Source: an uncultured Lachnospiraceae bacterium (GTDB lineage: Bacteria; Bacillota; Clostridia; Lachnospirales; Lachnospiraceae). From it: a DNA stretch of 16,700 nt. Position numbers and translations under genes: made by a program. The stretch spans positions 1 to 16,700 of the forward strand of contig CALCMD010000006.1 of the NCBI GenBank assembly GCA_937965795.1, read 5' to 3'. This document shows, piece by piece, positions 1 to 7,135 of the stretch; within the stretch, counting starts at the first letter, position 1, and every line of letters begins with the position of its first letter. The notes beneath the pieces were generated by a model. It made no database searches and was not told the origin of the DNA. It saw only the letters and a program-made list of their open reading frames with translations.

Positions 1-52
1 CGGACAAACGGTTTTCAAGACCGCCTCGTTATGACCACTTCGATACCTCTCC
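1..52 (-). tRNA. tRNA-Ser (UGA), 5' part, cut by the window edge
   Basis: The reverse complement begins GGAGAGGTATCGAAGTGG, the usual start of a bacterial serine tRNA (acceptor strand GGAGAGG, then the D arm). The anticodon stem GCGGT pairs with ACCGT around the loop CTTGAAA, giving anticodon UGA, which reads UCA and other UCN codons. The long variable arm, T arm and 3' acceptor strand lie beyond position 1. A consensus promoter sits just upstream at 70-98. Identity is confident from the stem, loop and acceptor; only completeness is unknown. Confidence 0.93.
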
Positions 53-69
53 AAGTCAACGCAAGGAAT

Positions 70-98
70 ATTTTAGCATTACTTTCTATCTATGTCAA
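70..98 (-). promoter_or_regulatory. Sigma-A-type promoter of the tRNA-Ser gene
   Basis: On the minus strand a perfect -35 box TTGACA (93-98) is followed by a 17-base spacer and the -10 box TAAAAT (70-75), which also has an extended TGC before it. The tRNA begins at 52, about 18 bases below the -10 box, which suits a short 5' leader. Confidence 0.85.
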
Positions 99-119
99 CA
101 ACAAATTTTCTTTTTGTAC

Positions 120-152
120 AAAAAATTGTAACAGTTCAGGCTTCACTGTTAC
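120..152 (-). terminator. Intrinsic terminator after ispD
   Basis: On the minus strand GTAACAGT pairs with ACTGTTAC (8 bp, 9-base loop), then AA and six T. It lies about 75 bases below the ispD stop and upstream of the tRNA promoter, so it most likely ends the rnz-tsaD-ispD transcript. Confidence 0.75.
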
Positions 153-199
153 GGAATCCGCCCCATTTAAAGTTTGTCTGCGACAAAGGGGCGTATTCC
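153..199 (-). other. Structured 3' untranslated element after ispD
   Basis: Read on the minus strand, GGAAT/ATTCC (5 bp), CGCCCC/GGGGCG (6 bp) and TTTGTC/GACAAA (6 bp) nest into one long stem with a GCA loop, one A-G mismatch and an 8-base bulge on the 3' side. It lies between the ispD stop and the terminator. No known RNA family is recognised; it could stabilise the mRNA end or be a small RNA. Confidence 0.45.
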
Positions 200-227
200 C
201 TCTTGGCCAAACTGCACGTTCTCACGG

Positions 228-947
228 TCAGCGCAGTAAATGCGCAGACCTGGCTGAACGGTTACAAAAAATTTCAGCAATAGCCAGGTCTTCCGGTGTG
301 GTGATTTTTATATTCTCATAGGAACCCGGAATCAGTTTTACCCTGCGTCCGGTAGTCGTTTCCAGAACCATCGCATCATCGGTCACTGTAATATGGTTAC
401 CATTTATGATTTTCTTATACGCATCCGTAATCATTTCATACGAAAATACCTGCGGCGTCTGCACCATCCATACAAGCTCCCGCTGCGGCGTATACTCTGC
501 AAACCCTTTCCTGTCGCTGATTTTAATCGTATCCTTGACCGGCATCCCCACTGCACAGGCGCCATAGTGCCGCACGCCTTCCTGTGCGCGTTCCAGAATA
601 TCCTGTGTCAAAAACGGCCTGGCGCCATCATGAATATACACATAATCGCAGCCTTTTGCCGCTTTCAGTCCTTCGTATACGGAATGGTATCGTTCCGCCC
701 CCCCCGCCACGATTTTCTTCACCTTCGTAATCCCGTAACGTTCCACAATCTCCCTTCGGCAATAATCGATCTCGTCCTGTCCTGTCACCAACACGATTTC
801 CTCTATGAACGGACACTTCTGGAACTGTTCAAGGGAATAGTACAGAACAGGCCGTTCTTTTATAAGTAAATACTGTTTCCGTACAGGGGAATCCATCCGT
901 GTTCCTTTTCCGGCGGCCAATACGACCGCCACGTTTTTCTCTTTCAT
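228..947 (-). CDS. ispD: 2-C-methyl-D-erythritol 4-phosphate cytidylyltransferase
   Basis: Third enzyme of the MEP pathway: it joins CTP and methylerythritol 4-phosphate to give CDP-methylerythritol, towards isoprenoids, in the cytoplasm. The 239 residues match the usual family length of about 230. Visible motifs are the nucleotide-binding LAAGKGTRM (residues 10-18) with PVRKQY (21-26), IHDGARP (105-111), the VKDTIK stretch (137-142), QTPQ (163-166), TDDA (189-192) and the C-terminal NIKITTPEDL (212-221). The catalytic Arg and Lys of the glycine-rich loop are present. It is the last gene of rnz-tsaD-ispD, starting 10 bases after the tsaD stop. The ribosome site is weak (GAGAAG), so translation may depend on the upstream gene. 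No sign of disruption. Confidence 0.95.
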   Translation of the reverse strand: MKEKNVAVVLAAGKGTRMDSPVRKQYLLIKERPVLYYSLEQFQKCPFIEEIVLVTGQDEIDYCRREIVERYGITKVKKIVAGGAERYHSVYEGLKAAKGCDYVYIHDGARPFLTQDILERAQEGVRHYGACAVGMPVKDTIKISDRKGFAEYTPQRELVWMVQTPQVFSYEMITDAYKKIINGNHITVTDDAMVLETTTGRRVKLIPGSYENIKITTPEDLAIAEIFCNRSARSAHLLR

Positions 948-957
948 AACTTCTCTG

Positions 958-1986
958 TTACCTCTCGCCCAATTTCAGATTTGGCACCGCATTTAAATCC
1001 AGCCCATGACGTGTGCCCGCCAGGTATTCATAATATGCCGCCGTACCGATCATAGCTGCATTGTCCGTGCAAAAAACCGGAGACGGATAGTAAAATGCGA
1101 CATGATTTTTCCGACATGCTTCTTCCATCGCCAGGCGCAGCGATGAATTCGAAGCCACCCCTCCGGCAATCGCAAATTTATCGAAACCAAATTCTTTAAC
1201 CGCCATCATGGAATGTTCTACCAGGACGTCAATCACCGCTTTTTGAAAGGACGCCGCCACATCTGCCTCGATAATTGGCTCGCCTTTCATTCTGCATCCG
1301 TTCAGATAATTCAAAACGGCTGATTTCAAGCCGCTGAAGCTGAAATCATAGGGCGCATCCGCCACGCGCGCTTTCGGAAAGGAAATGGCGTCCGGGTTTC
1401 CCTCTTTGGACAGCCGATCAATCTTCGGCCCTCCCGGATAGCCCAATCCAATCGCCCGCGCCACTTTGTCAAAAGCCTCTCCTGCCGCATCATCTCTGGT
1501 CCTGCCGATAATTTCGTATGTTCCATAATCCTGCACGACCACCAGATGCGTATGCCCGCCGGAAACCACCAGACACGCAAACGGCGGCTTCAGATCCGGA
1601 TGTTCAATATAATTGGCTGAAATATGGCCCTCGATATGATGCACGCCGACAAGCGGCAGATTTTTTGCATAACTGATCGCCTTCGCCTCTGAAACTCCTA
1701 CCAGAAGCGCGCCTACCAGCCCCGGTCCATAGGTAACGCCGATCGCGTCCAGGTCGTCCAGCATAACCTCCGCCTGCGAAAGCGCCTCTTCAATCACCTG
1801 ATTAATCTTCTCAATGTGTTTTCTGGAGGCGATCTCCGGCACGACTCCTCCATACAGCTTATGAAGCTCGATCTGGGAAGAAATCACATTCGAGAGAACT
1901 TCTCTTCCATTCTTCACGACAGCCGCCGCCGTCTCATCGCAGGAGCTTTCTATCCCCAATATCAAAATGTCTTTTTTTTCTTTCAT
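958..1986 (-). CDS. tsaD: tRNA N6-threonylcarbamoyladenosine synthase subunit TsaD
   Basis: Transfers the threonylcarbamoyl group from TC-AMP to A37 of ANN-decoding tRNAs, acting with TsaB and TsaE in the cytoplasm. The 342-residue length is typical. Motifs of the ASKHA fold are visible: GIESSCDET (11-19), the metal-binding HIEGH (117-121), VSGGHTHL (141-148), FSFSGLKSAV in the middle and the C-terminal CTDNAAMIG. Start chosen at the ATG preceded by GAGAGGG. It lies 33 bases after the rnz stop and 10 bases before ispD, so it is co-transcribed with them. Its partners tsaB and tsaE are in the next operon 1.9 kb upstream, also on the minus strand. Confidence 0.96.
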   Translation of the reverse strand: MKEKKDILILGIESSCDETAAAVVKNGREVLSNVISSQIELHKLYGGVVPEIASRKHIEKINQVIEEALSQAEVMLDDLDAIGVTYGPGLVGALLVGVSEAKAISYAKNLPLVGVHHIEGHISANYIEHPDLKPPFACLVVSGGHTHLVVVQDYGTYEIIGRTRDDAAGEAFDKVARAIGLGYPGGPKIDRLSKEGNPDAISFPKARVADAPYDFSFSGLKSAVLNYLNGCRMKGEPIIEADVAASFQKAVIDVLVEHSMMAVKEFGFDKFAIAGGVASNSSLRLAMEEACRKNHVAFYYPSPVFCTDNAAMIGTAAYYEYLAGTRHGLDLNAVPNLKLGER

Positions 1987-2019
1987 CTTGTTTCCCTCTC
2001 TCCAGGCCGCAATCTGCCG

Positions 2020-2928
2020 TTAATCTTCAAATATAAGTTCCGCCGTTTTTCCATCCTTTCCCGGAAATGCAGCAGGAAAAATTTTGCGCGCATCCTCAAT
2101 AAATTCTTCCGGCCGAACCAGCGACGGACTGTAATGGGTCAGCCACATTTCCCGCACCTCTGCCGCTCTCGCCAGCTTCGCCGCCTCTTTGAACGTCATA
2201 TGCTTATACTCTCTGGCTTTCTGCTCTTTGTCCGGCTCGCCATACATTCCTTCGCAGATGAACAGATCTGATTTTTCGGCATAGTCCACAATCGACTGCG
2301 TTGGCCTGGTATCTGTACAATAGGCGAGCTTGATTCCCTTTCTCGGAGCGCCAAGAACCATCTCAGGCGTATAGGTTTCCCCATTCTCCCGCACCGTCTG
2401 TCCTTTTTGGAGCAGGCTCCAGCATTTTAGCGGAATGCCCGCCGCCCTTGCACGCTCCGCGTCAAATTTCCCCGCACGGTCAATTTCCACTGTGTAGCCA
2501 TAACATAAAACATTGTGATTCACTTTATAAGCTCTGATTCGATATCCTTCCATTTCAAAAGTCTGCGCCGCTCCCTGAATCTCCAGGAATTTCAATTCAA
2601 AAGGCAGTTCCGGCGCAATCACCCGCAAAGCATTCACGACTCTCTCCAATCCCTTCGGGCCGATCAAAGTCAATGGCTCGTGACGCTCTGCATTCCCCAT
2701 CGTCAGCAAAAGCCCTGGCAGCCCGCTGATATGGTCGCCATGATAATGCGTAAAACAAATGACGTCAATCGGCTTAAAACTCCAACCTTTTTCTTTGATC
2801 GCAATCTGCGTCCCCTCTCCGCAATCTATCAAAATGCTGCTTCCATTATAGCGAAGCATCAGGGAGGTAAGCCACCGGTAAGGCAGCGGCATCATTCCTC
2901 CCGTCCCAAGCAAACATACATCTAACAT
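2020..2928 (-). CDS. rnz: Ribonuclease Z (tRNA 3' endonuclease)
   Basis: Zinc-dependent metallo-beta-lactamase-fold endonuclease that trims the 3' end of pre-tRNAs. The 302 residues fit the short bacterial RNase Z form. Seen: LIDCGEGTQ (33-41), the zinc motif HYHGDH (61-66) followed by SGLPGLL, HNVLCYGY in the middle, a metal-bridging Asp in AYCTDTR, and the C-terminal HMTFKEA and LTHYSP segments that supply further ligand and catalytic residues. First gene of the rnz-tsaD-ispD operon, with a clear promoter 37-65 bases upstream. Start chosen at the ATG giving MLDVCLLGTGG, the usual N-terminus; AAAGGA lies upstream. Confidence 0.95.
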   Translation of the reverse strand: MLDVCLLGTGGMMPLPYRWLTSLMLRYNGSSILIDCGEGTQIAIKEKGWSFKPIDVICFTHYHGDHISGLPGLLLTMGNAERHEPLTLIGPKGLERVVNALRVIAPELPFELKFLEIQGAAQTFEMEGYRIRAYKVNHNVLCYGYTVEIDRAGKFDAERARAAGIPLKCWSLLQKGQTVRENGETYTPEMVLGAPRKGIKLAYCTDTRPTQSIVDYAEKSDLFICEGMYGEPDKEQKAREYKHMTFKEAAKLARAAEVREMWLTHYSPSLVRPEEFIEDARKIFPAAFPGKDGKTAELIFED

Positions 2929-2964
2929 TCCTGTTTCTATCCTTTTCTTCCAGATTTTAGTCTC

Positions 2965-2993
2965 ATTTTAGCACAAATGCAAATCTCACTCAA
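2965..2993 (-). promoter_or_regulatory. Promoter of the rnz-tsaD-ispD operon
   Basis: On the minus strand TTGAGT (2988-2993) is followed by exactly 17 bases and TAAAAT (2965-2970), with an extended TGC before the -10 box. It lies directly upstream of rnz and downstream of the hairpin that closes the preceding unit. Confidence 0.8.
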
Positions 2994-3006
2994 GTAGTTT
3001 CCCATA

Positions 3007-3046
3007 GCAGGAAGGGGTATCCTTTCCCTGGATACCCCTTCCCTGC
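3007..3046 (-). terminator. Strong hairpin, probable end of the rimI/small-gene transcript
   Basis: A 16-bp stem with one bulged base (GCAGG..AAGGGGTATCC against GGATACCCCTTCCTGC) and a 7-base loop sits about 10 bases below the stop of the 74-aa gene. On the minus strand it is not followed by a T run, while on the plus strand it is followed by CTCTTTTTC. It may still stop or protect the minus-strand transcript, but as a textbook terminator it points the other way. Confidence 0.55.
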
Positions 3047-3056
3047 CTCTTTTTCA

Positions 3057-3281
3057 TCAAAGCAATTCTGTCTGTTCACGGACTTCAACCGGAATCTCGA
3101 ATTCTTTGATCATTCTATCATAACATTCCTCGCACAGATCAAAGCTGTGTGTTTCTCCATCTTTTCCCGAAAAATATCCCCAGCCTTTGTCCATATGAAG
3201 AAACTCTTCCTGCGCAATCCCCTGATGGGTTTTGATTTCCTTTTTACATTTGTTACAGTAAACCGTCTCGTTCTTCCTCAT
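3057..3281 (-). CDS. Small CxxC protein of unknown function (possible zinc ribbon)
   Basis: A 74-residue soluble protein with two Cys pairs, C9-x2-C12 and C50-x2-C53, which could hold one zinc ion as in zinc-ribbon folds. The end is acidic and no signal peptide or membrane segment is visible. The ATG at 3281 is chosen because GGGGAGG lies 6 bases ahead; a GTG 15 bases further up would place the ribosome site inside the gene. It follows rimI by about 100 bases and ends just before the hairpin at 3007-3046. The function is not recognised; the Cys pairs and spacing are what is seen, zinc binding is inferred. Confidence 0.75.
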   Translation of the reverse strand: MRKNETVYCNKCKKEIKTHQGIAQEEFLHMDKGWGYFSGKDGETHSFDLCEECYDRMIKEFEIPVEVREQTELL

Positions 3282-3295
3282 ATGCTTCCTCCCCA

Positions 3296-3317
3296 CGAAC
3301 CGGACGGGTTCGCCCGT
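3296..3317 (-). promoter_or_regulatory. Two overlapping, mutually exclusive hairpins ahead of the 74-aa gene
   Basis: On the minus strand ACGGG-CGAA-CCCGT (3304-3317) and CGAACC-CGTCC-GGTTCG (3296-3312) share bases and cannot form together. The second ends next to the GGGGAGG ribosome site. This could tune translation; it may also be chance. Confidence 0.3.
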
Positions 3318-3383
3318 TTCTCTGCATCGTCTGTTTGTACCGTAAACAGCATATCAAAAAACGTCGTTTCTGTATAGTGGAAA

Positions 3384-3842
3384 TTATACGTAATGCAGGA
3401 AGGAAGTCTCTGTGAAATTCATGATGACCGCATCCTCCACAGGTCTTTCATAAAAATTTTTCCGTATGCCAAGCTCCTGGAATCCCAGCTTCTCATACAG
3501 GTTCCTCGCCGGCACATTTCCTTTTCGCACCTCCAGCGTATAGACACGGATTCCCCGTTCGCTTCCCCGCCGGAGCAATTCTTTCAGCATTCTTTTCGCA
3601 ATCCCCTGACCCCTGCTCTTTTCCTCCACCGCCACATTGGTGATCTCCGCCTCGTCGAACGATTGGAGCAGACCGCAGTATCCCACGATCTCCCCGTCCT
3701 CTTCCACTGTCAGAAAAAGCGTGCAATCCTGTTTTATGGAATCCGCAAACCCCTTTTTTGACCAGGGCATTGAAAAAATCTGTTTTTCAATCTCCGCTAC
3801 CCTCTGCAAATCAGAGGGCTTCATTTCCCGTATCGTCAGCAT
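3384..3842 (-). CDS. rimI: Ribosomal protein S18-alanine N-acetyltransferase
   Basis: GNAT-family enzyme that acetylates the N-terminal Ala of ribosomal protein S18 using acetyl-CoA. The 152 residues are typical. The acetyl-CoA loop SRGQGIAKRML (76-86) is clear, as is LEVRKGNVPARNLYEKLGF (103-121) carrying the Glu (104) and Tyr (116) that match the catalytic pair described for RimI. It overlaps the tsaB stop by 7 bases. The tsaE-tsaB-rimI order is common in Firmicutes, which supports the name over a generic GNAT call. A TATAAT lies over its stop codon (3383-3388), but without a matching -35 box I do not call it a promoter. Confidence 0.9.
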   Translation of the reverse strand: MLTIREMKPSDLQRVAEIEKQIFSMPWSKKGFADSIKQDCTLFLTVEEDGEIVGYCGLLQSFDEAEITNVAVEEKSRGQGIAKRMLKELLRRGSERGIRVYTLEVRKGNVPARNLYEKLGFQELGIRKNFYERPVEDAVIMNFTETSFLHYV

Positions 3843-4543
3843 ATTTTTTCTTTCTCCGCCCGTTCCCGCTCCGCCTGCGACAGACGCAGGTAATTGGGCT
3901 GATGTTCTTTGGCCGAAACGGTCTTTCCTTCCCGGAAATACGCAAGCGCCCGTACTGCTACTGCGCCCGCCCTCTGTTTATTCATATGTGCCGGTGCAAA
4001 ATGATACGGAACCCTTACCTTTTCCTCAATCTTCTCCCGGTACACAGGCACGCCGTCTCCCAGGAAAATGACCTCCTGTCTCAGTTCATTGATCTTTTCC
4101 ATCAGTTCCTCCAGCGAAACTGCCGTCTGTTCCTCCCGGACCCTCAGCTCCCCTGCTTCAAATCTGTAAATTCCGGTATATACCTGATTTCTTCTGGCGT
4201 CCATCATCGGACAGATGAGATGGTCTGTCCCATACAGATTGCAGGCCAGCCCTTCCAGCGTCGGAATTTCTACCAGAGGCTTCTCAAGCGCCAGCCCCAG
4301 ACCTTTTGCCGTAGCCGAACCGATCCGCAGTCCGGTAAAAGAGCCGGGTCCTGCTGCCACGGCCACCGCATCGATTGTATTTAAATCCAGCTCTATCATC
4401 TTTGCAATTTCATCCAGCATAGGTAAAAGCGTCTGCGAATGCGTTTTTTTATAATTCACCGTATATTCCGCCAGCATATTGTCATCCTCTGCTACAGCTA
4501 CAGAAGCGACAAGACCTGAGCTGTCAATCGCCAAAATCTTCAT
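3836..4543 (-). CDS. tsaB: tRNA threonylcarbamoyladenosine biosynthesis protein TsaB
   Basis: Non-catalytic ASKHA-fold partner that dimerises with TsaD in t6A synthesis. From the chosen start it has 235 residues, beginning MKILAIDSSG; this is preferred over an upstream start 51 bases away because the family begins with this beta strand and GGGGAG sits just before the ATG. AGPGSFTGLR (64-73) is the hallmark motif. The metal-binding HxxGH of TsaD is absent, as expected. The gene overlaps tsaE by 20 bases and rimI by 7, indicating translational coupling. Confidence 0.95.
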   Translation of the reverse strand: MKILAIDSSGLVASVAVAEDDNMLAEYTVNYKKTHSQTLLPMLDEIAKMIELDLNTIDAVAVAAGPGSFTGLRIGSATAKGLGLALEKPLVEIPTLEGLACNLYGTDHLICPMMDARRNQVYTGIYRFEAGELRVREEQTAVSLEELMEKINELRQEVIFLGDGVPVYREKIEEKVRVPYHFAPAHMNKQRAGAVAVRALAYFREGKTVSAKEHQPNYLRLSQAERERAEKEKIC

Positions 4544-4985
4544 TTCTCCCCAGCCTTTCTCCATTTTTTCCAACCGTAATTTTCCGGTAATCAAATCCTT
4601 TTTCCAGATTTTTTTCGATGCGAACCGGAATCGCTTCTTCCGGAATAATTTCTCCGATCAGCTCCGCCCACTCGATCAGGCAGACCCCTTTTCCGTAAAA
4701 GCAGTCCTCATAGCCGATCTCCTCCATCTCCTCGACGTCTCCGATGCGGTAGACATCGAAATGATACAGGGGCATCCGGCCTTTCTCATAAATCTGAACA
4801 ATCGTAAAGGTCGGACTGCTGATCGGCTCTGTAATTCCAAGCCCTTGCGCCAGTCCCTGCGCAAATACTGTTTTCCCCACGCCCAGGTCACCATTTAACG
4901 TGTAGATTTCTCCCGGCTTCGCCTGACTTCCAATCTTTTTTCCAAGTTCCAATGTTTCCTCTGCACTGAAAGTTTCTGTTACCAT
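4524..4985 (-). CDS. tsaE: tRNA threonylcarbamoyladenosine biosynthesis ATPase TsaE
   Basis: P-loop ATPase that resets the TsaBD complex in each t6A cycle. It has 153 residues from the chosen ATG, which has GGGAG 5 bases ahead; an ATG 12 bases further up lacks a ribosome site. The Walker A motif GDLGVGKT (32-39) is followed by SSPTFTIV, then HFDVYRI and LIEWAE, the typical TsaE pattern. It overlaps the YcxB-like gene by 7 bases and tsaB by 20. Confidence 0.95.
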   Translation of the reverse strand: MVTETFSAEETLELGKKIGSQAKPGEIYTLNGDLGVGKTVFAQGLAQGLGITEPISSPTFTIVQIYEKGRMPLYHFDVYRIGDVEEMEEIGYEDCFYGKGVCLIEWAELIGEIIPEEAIPVRIEKNLEKGFDYRKITVGKNGERLGRNEDFGD

Positions 4986-5506
4986 GTTTTCTCCCATTTT
5001 CTTGTTTTTATCTTTTCCAGGTCGACATTCTTCAGAATTTGCCGCTCCACGATTCTATATCGTTCTTCCCCCATACATTCTTTGGGCCAGATGAAAGAGT
5101 AACGCATTCCTGTATAAATCAAAAGGCTTCGTTTCGTCTCTACGATCTTCATGATGTCTTCCCAGCCAATCCGCACCTCTTTCTCATCCTGTCTGATAAC
5201 GATGCCTTCCTTATCCATCTGATAAAAAATCGGTTTTTTAAAAGCCGGATTCATTTTCACCTGCTTTCCCGCCCTCATGTAAAGGCTCACCGGCAGATAC
5301 ACTGCAAACCACGCGCCAAATACGCCATACGCAGCGCTCTGCCAGGCGGGAACATCGCCGAATGTCACCGCGCAGAGCACAAAAGCACCCAGTGCAAACA
5401 CGATACTCATAATCCCTGACATGCTCCGGTAAGTGTGATTCAGCAAAAAATCATACATATATTTCTGCGTCATCTTTACCTCAAATCTCGCTTCCTCGAT
5501 ATTCAT
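4979..5506 (-). CDS. YcxB-like membrane protein
   Basis: A 175-residue protein with two predicted membrane segments (about 31-49 and 57-77) and a cytoplasmic C-terminal domain carrying GIVIRQDEKEVRIGWEDI (101-118), the signature of the YcxB-like family. Function unknown. Start set at the ATG that overlaps the NUDIX stop as ATGA, with AGGAGG 8 bases ahead; the same frame stays open upstream but only as a shadow of the NUDIX gene. The family assignment is by recalled pattern and less certain than for its neighbours. Confidence 0.8.
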   Translation of the reverse strand: MNIEEARFEVKMTQKYMYDFLLNHTYRSMSGIMSIVFALGAFVLCAVTFGDVPAWQSAAYGVFGAWFAVYLPVSLYMRAGKQVKMNPAFKKPIFYQMDKEGIVIRQDEKEVRIGWEDIMKIVETKRSLLIYTGMRYSFIWPKECMGEERYRIVERQILKNVDLEKIKTRKWEKTW

Positions 5507-6150
5507 TCCATATTCCTCCTTTGCTCCTCCGGCCGCATCTCTGCCGCCCCTGTAAATTCCAACGGGTTTTCGTCCTCCAGAAAGTGCATCAGCATGTACG
5601 CACACATGATGGCCACCTTTTCTTCCTGCAAAATCCTCCGCACCTCTTTCCTGTCTGCCAGAACGACCTCTATTTCCTCCGTGTCCTCCAGCCCTTTGCT
5701 GCTGATCTCCCCATCCACGAAGCCGTAGACCGTCGCACAGCATTCATCCGTCATGCCGATTGTCGTGTAGAAGGGCTTCTCATACATGGCATCCACTTTC
5801 AGCGGCCAAAGCGTAAGCCCTGTCTCCTCTTTTACCTCGCGGATGGCCGCCTCATGATAATCCTCTCCTGGTTCTACCAGCCCCGCGGGAAATTCATAAA
5901 TATAATCATCAATGCTGTACCGGTATTGCCGCACCAGTAAAACCCTGTCCTTTTGCGGCCCGTACAGGCTATAAACAATCACGCCGTCCGGACTTACTTT
6001 TCTGGTATGAATCTGAAGCTCCTCCAGATTTTTCGCCCTGGACGCGACAAAATACTGCATGTCCTTCCCCAAACGGTCCGCAGCGTCCAACTGGTACATA
6101 TTCAGATATTTGCTTTCTGTCAACTGGTTAATTTTCTTAATACGGCTCAT
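5503..6150 (-). CDS. NUDIX hydrolase, probably ADP-ribose pyrophosphatase
   Basis: Hydrolyses a nucleoside diphosphate-X substrate, most likely ADP-ribose to AMP and ribose 5-phosphate, in the cytoplasm. 215 residues. The complete Nudix box G-x5-E-x7-REVKEETGL spans 90-112, with catalytic Glu 105, 108 and 109. EFPAGLVEPGE before it is typical of ADP-ribose pyrophosphatases rather than MutT. AGGAGG lies ahead of the ATG. First gene of the operon leading into ycxB-like, tsaE, tsaB and rimI. Substrate is inferred from the family. Confidence 0.9.
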   Translation of the reverse strand: MSRIKKINQLTESKYLNMYQLDAADRLGKDMQYFVASRAKNLEELQIHTRKVSPDGVIVYSLYGPQKDRVLLVRQYRYSIDDYIYEFPAGLVEPGEDYHEAAIREVKEETGLTLWPLKVDAMYEKPFYTTIGMTDECCATVYGFVDGEISSKGLEDTEEIEVVLADRKEVRRILQEEKVAIMCAYMLMHFLEDENPLEFTGAAEMRPEEQRRNME

Positions 6151-6195
6151 TTTCTCCGCCTCCTGATTCCTGGCCTGTTTCCTATCGCATCATTC

Positions 6196-6205
6196 ATCAT
6201 AACAC
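6196..6205 (-). promoter_or_regulatory. Candidate extended -10 promoter for the NUDIX operon
   Basis: On the minus strand TGTTATGAT contains an extended -10 (TGT then TATGAT, 6196-6201) between the ribU terminator and the NUDIX gene. No good -35 box is seen. The 55-base gap leaves little other room for a promoter. Confidence 0.4.
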
Positions 6206-6246
6206 AAAAACCCCGGAAAGAAAACGTTTTTGTTTCCTTTCCGGGG
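6206..6246 (-). terminator. Intrinsic terminator of ribU
   Basis: On the minus strand a 15-bp stem (CCCCGGAAAGGAAAC against GTTTTCTTTCCGGGG, one G-T pair) with a 6-base loop is followed by TTTTTG. It starts about 20 bases below the ribU stop. Confidence 0.92.
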
Positions 6247-6267
6247 GGAAATACATGCGCATCTTCT

Positions 6268-6900
6268 TTACATCTTGGTTCCTTTTAAAATCGGGCTGAT
6301 GTGTTTATAAAGCAGCATGGTAATCACCGAAACTGCCGCCGCTTTCAGAAGATTGAACGGCGCTACCGCCAGAATTGCAAAGCCCGCCAGATTCGTAATC
6401 GCCGGGTTTACCGCGGTGCCCATACCAATAAGGGCCTCCATCGGCATGCCAAACGCCTTTCCATAAACGGGAAGTAAGACAAAGGCATTCAGAAAGCATC
6501 CTGCAATGATCATAAAGATTCCGCCGACCGCCATACCAATCACCGCGCTTTTCCTGCTCTTCTTTCTTCCATAAATGATGCCTGCCGGCACGATCAGGGC
6601 ACAGCCGATCAGGAAGTTGGCAAAGTCCCCGACGCCTGCCGTTGTCGTTCCCTTAAACAACAGATGAAGGACAATTTTCACCAGTTCAATCAGCGCTCCG
6701 GCAGCCGGACCCATCGCAAAAGAACCGATCAGCACCGGAACCTCACTTAAATCCATCTTATAGAAGGACGGTGCGAACCATAAGGGAATCTCAAACATCA
6801 TAAGGATAACGGACACCGCTCCTAACATTCCGATCTGCACCAGGGTTCTTACGCTGCTTCTGCTTCCGGCTCTCTCTGCCACTTTTGTGTTTGTACTCAT
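6268..6900 (-). CDS. ribU: Riboflavin transporter RibU, ECF-type substrate-binding subunit
   Basis: Membrane S component that binds riboflavin and works with a shared energy-coupling module (EcfA, EcfA', EcfT, not in this window). 210 residues, strongly hydrophobic, with about six membrane segments. Seen: the MDLSEVPVLIGSFAMGP stretch (49-65) and the late PFNLLKA (181-187), both typical of RibU. The start at the second ATG (6900) is preferred because AAGGAG lies 8 bases ahead; the first ATG, 6 bases up, is only 2 bases from it. The FMN riboswitch directly upstream is strong independent support for the substrate. The terminator at 6206-6246 follows, so it is a one-gene unit. Confidence 0.93.
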   Translation of the reverse strand: MSTNTKVAERAGSRSSVRTLVQIGMLGAVSVILMMFEIPLWFAPSFYKMDLSEVPVLIGSFAMGPAAGALIELVKIVLHLLFKGTTTAGVGDFANFLIGCALIVPAGIIYGRKKSRKSAVIGMAVGGIFMIIAGCFLNAFVLLPVYGKAFGMPMEALIGMGTAVNPAITNLAGFAILAVAPFNLLKAAAVSVITMLLYKHISPILKGTKM

Positions 6901-6942
6901 TCTCATCTCTCCTTTTCGTTTTCAAAGGAAATCCAACGACCG

Positions 6943-6972
6943 AAAAACCCCGTCTGCATGACGCAAACGGGG
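6943..6972 (-). terminator. Expression-platform terminator of the FMN riboswitch
   Basis: On the minus strand CCCCGTTTGC pairs with GCAGACGGGG (10 bp, one G-T pair, loop GTCAT), then TTTTT. It lies between the riboswitch aptamer and the ribU ribosome site, so FMN-dependent transcription termination is the likely mechanism. Confidence 0.88.
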
Positions 6973-6999
6973 CATAAAGATTCTCTCAAAGAATAACTT

Positions 7000-7110
7000 T
7001 TCTTCTCTCATCCAGACTTTACTGTCGGTCATGGAATTTCACCATGTCAGCCGCCGAAGCGGGTCGCGGACTATACCGCCGGTAGGGAATTTCACCCTGC
7101 CCCGAAGAAT
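7000..7110 (-). promoter_or_regulatory. FMN riboswitch (RFN element)
   Basis: On the minus strand the conserved RFN segments occur in order: closing stem TTCTTC, then GGGGCAGGGTGAAATTCCC, the block CCGGCGGTATAGTC, CGACCCGC/GCGGCTGACATGG, TGAAATTCCATGACCG, ACAGTAAAGTCTGGATGAG and the closing AGAAGAA. It senses FMN; bound FMN should favour the terminator at 6943-6972 and shut ribU off. Confidence 0.96.
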
Positions 7111-7135
7111 TTCCTTATTTCTATTTACATTTTTT

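Noticed and set aside
393..869. Long plus-strand open frame opposite ispD
   Set aside because: Mirror frame of a clear gene; no ribosome site and a low-complexity composition typical of antisense translation. The same holds for all other plus-strand frames in the window, including 7376-8053 and 12519-13127.
3383..3388. TATAAT over the rimI stop codon as a promoter for the 74-aa gene
   Set aside because: No acceptable -35 box at 16-18 bases; left as a remark only.
5507..5743. N-terminal extension of the YcxB-like protein by 79 residues
   Set aside because: It is the NUDIX coding region read in another frame; the ATGA overlap with AGGAGG ahead gives a better start at 5506.
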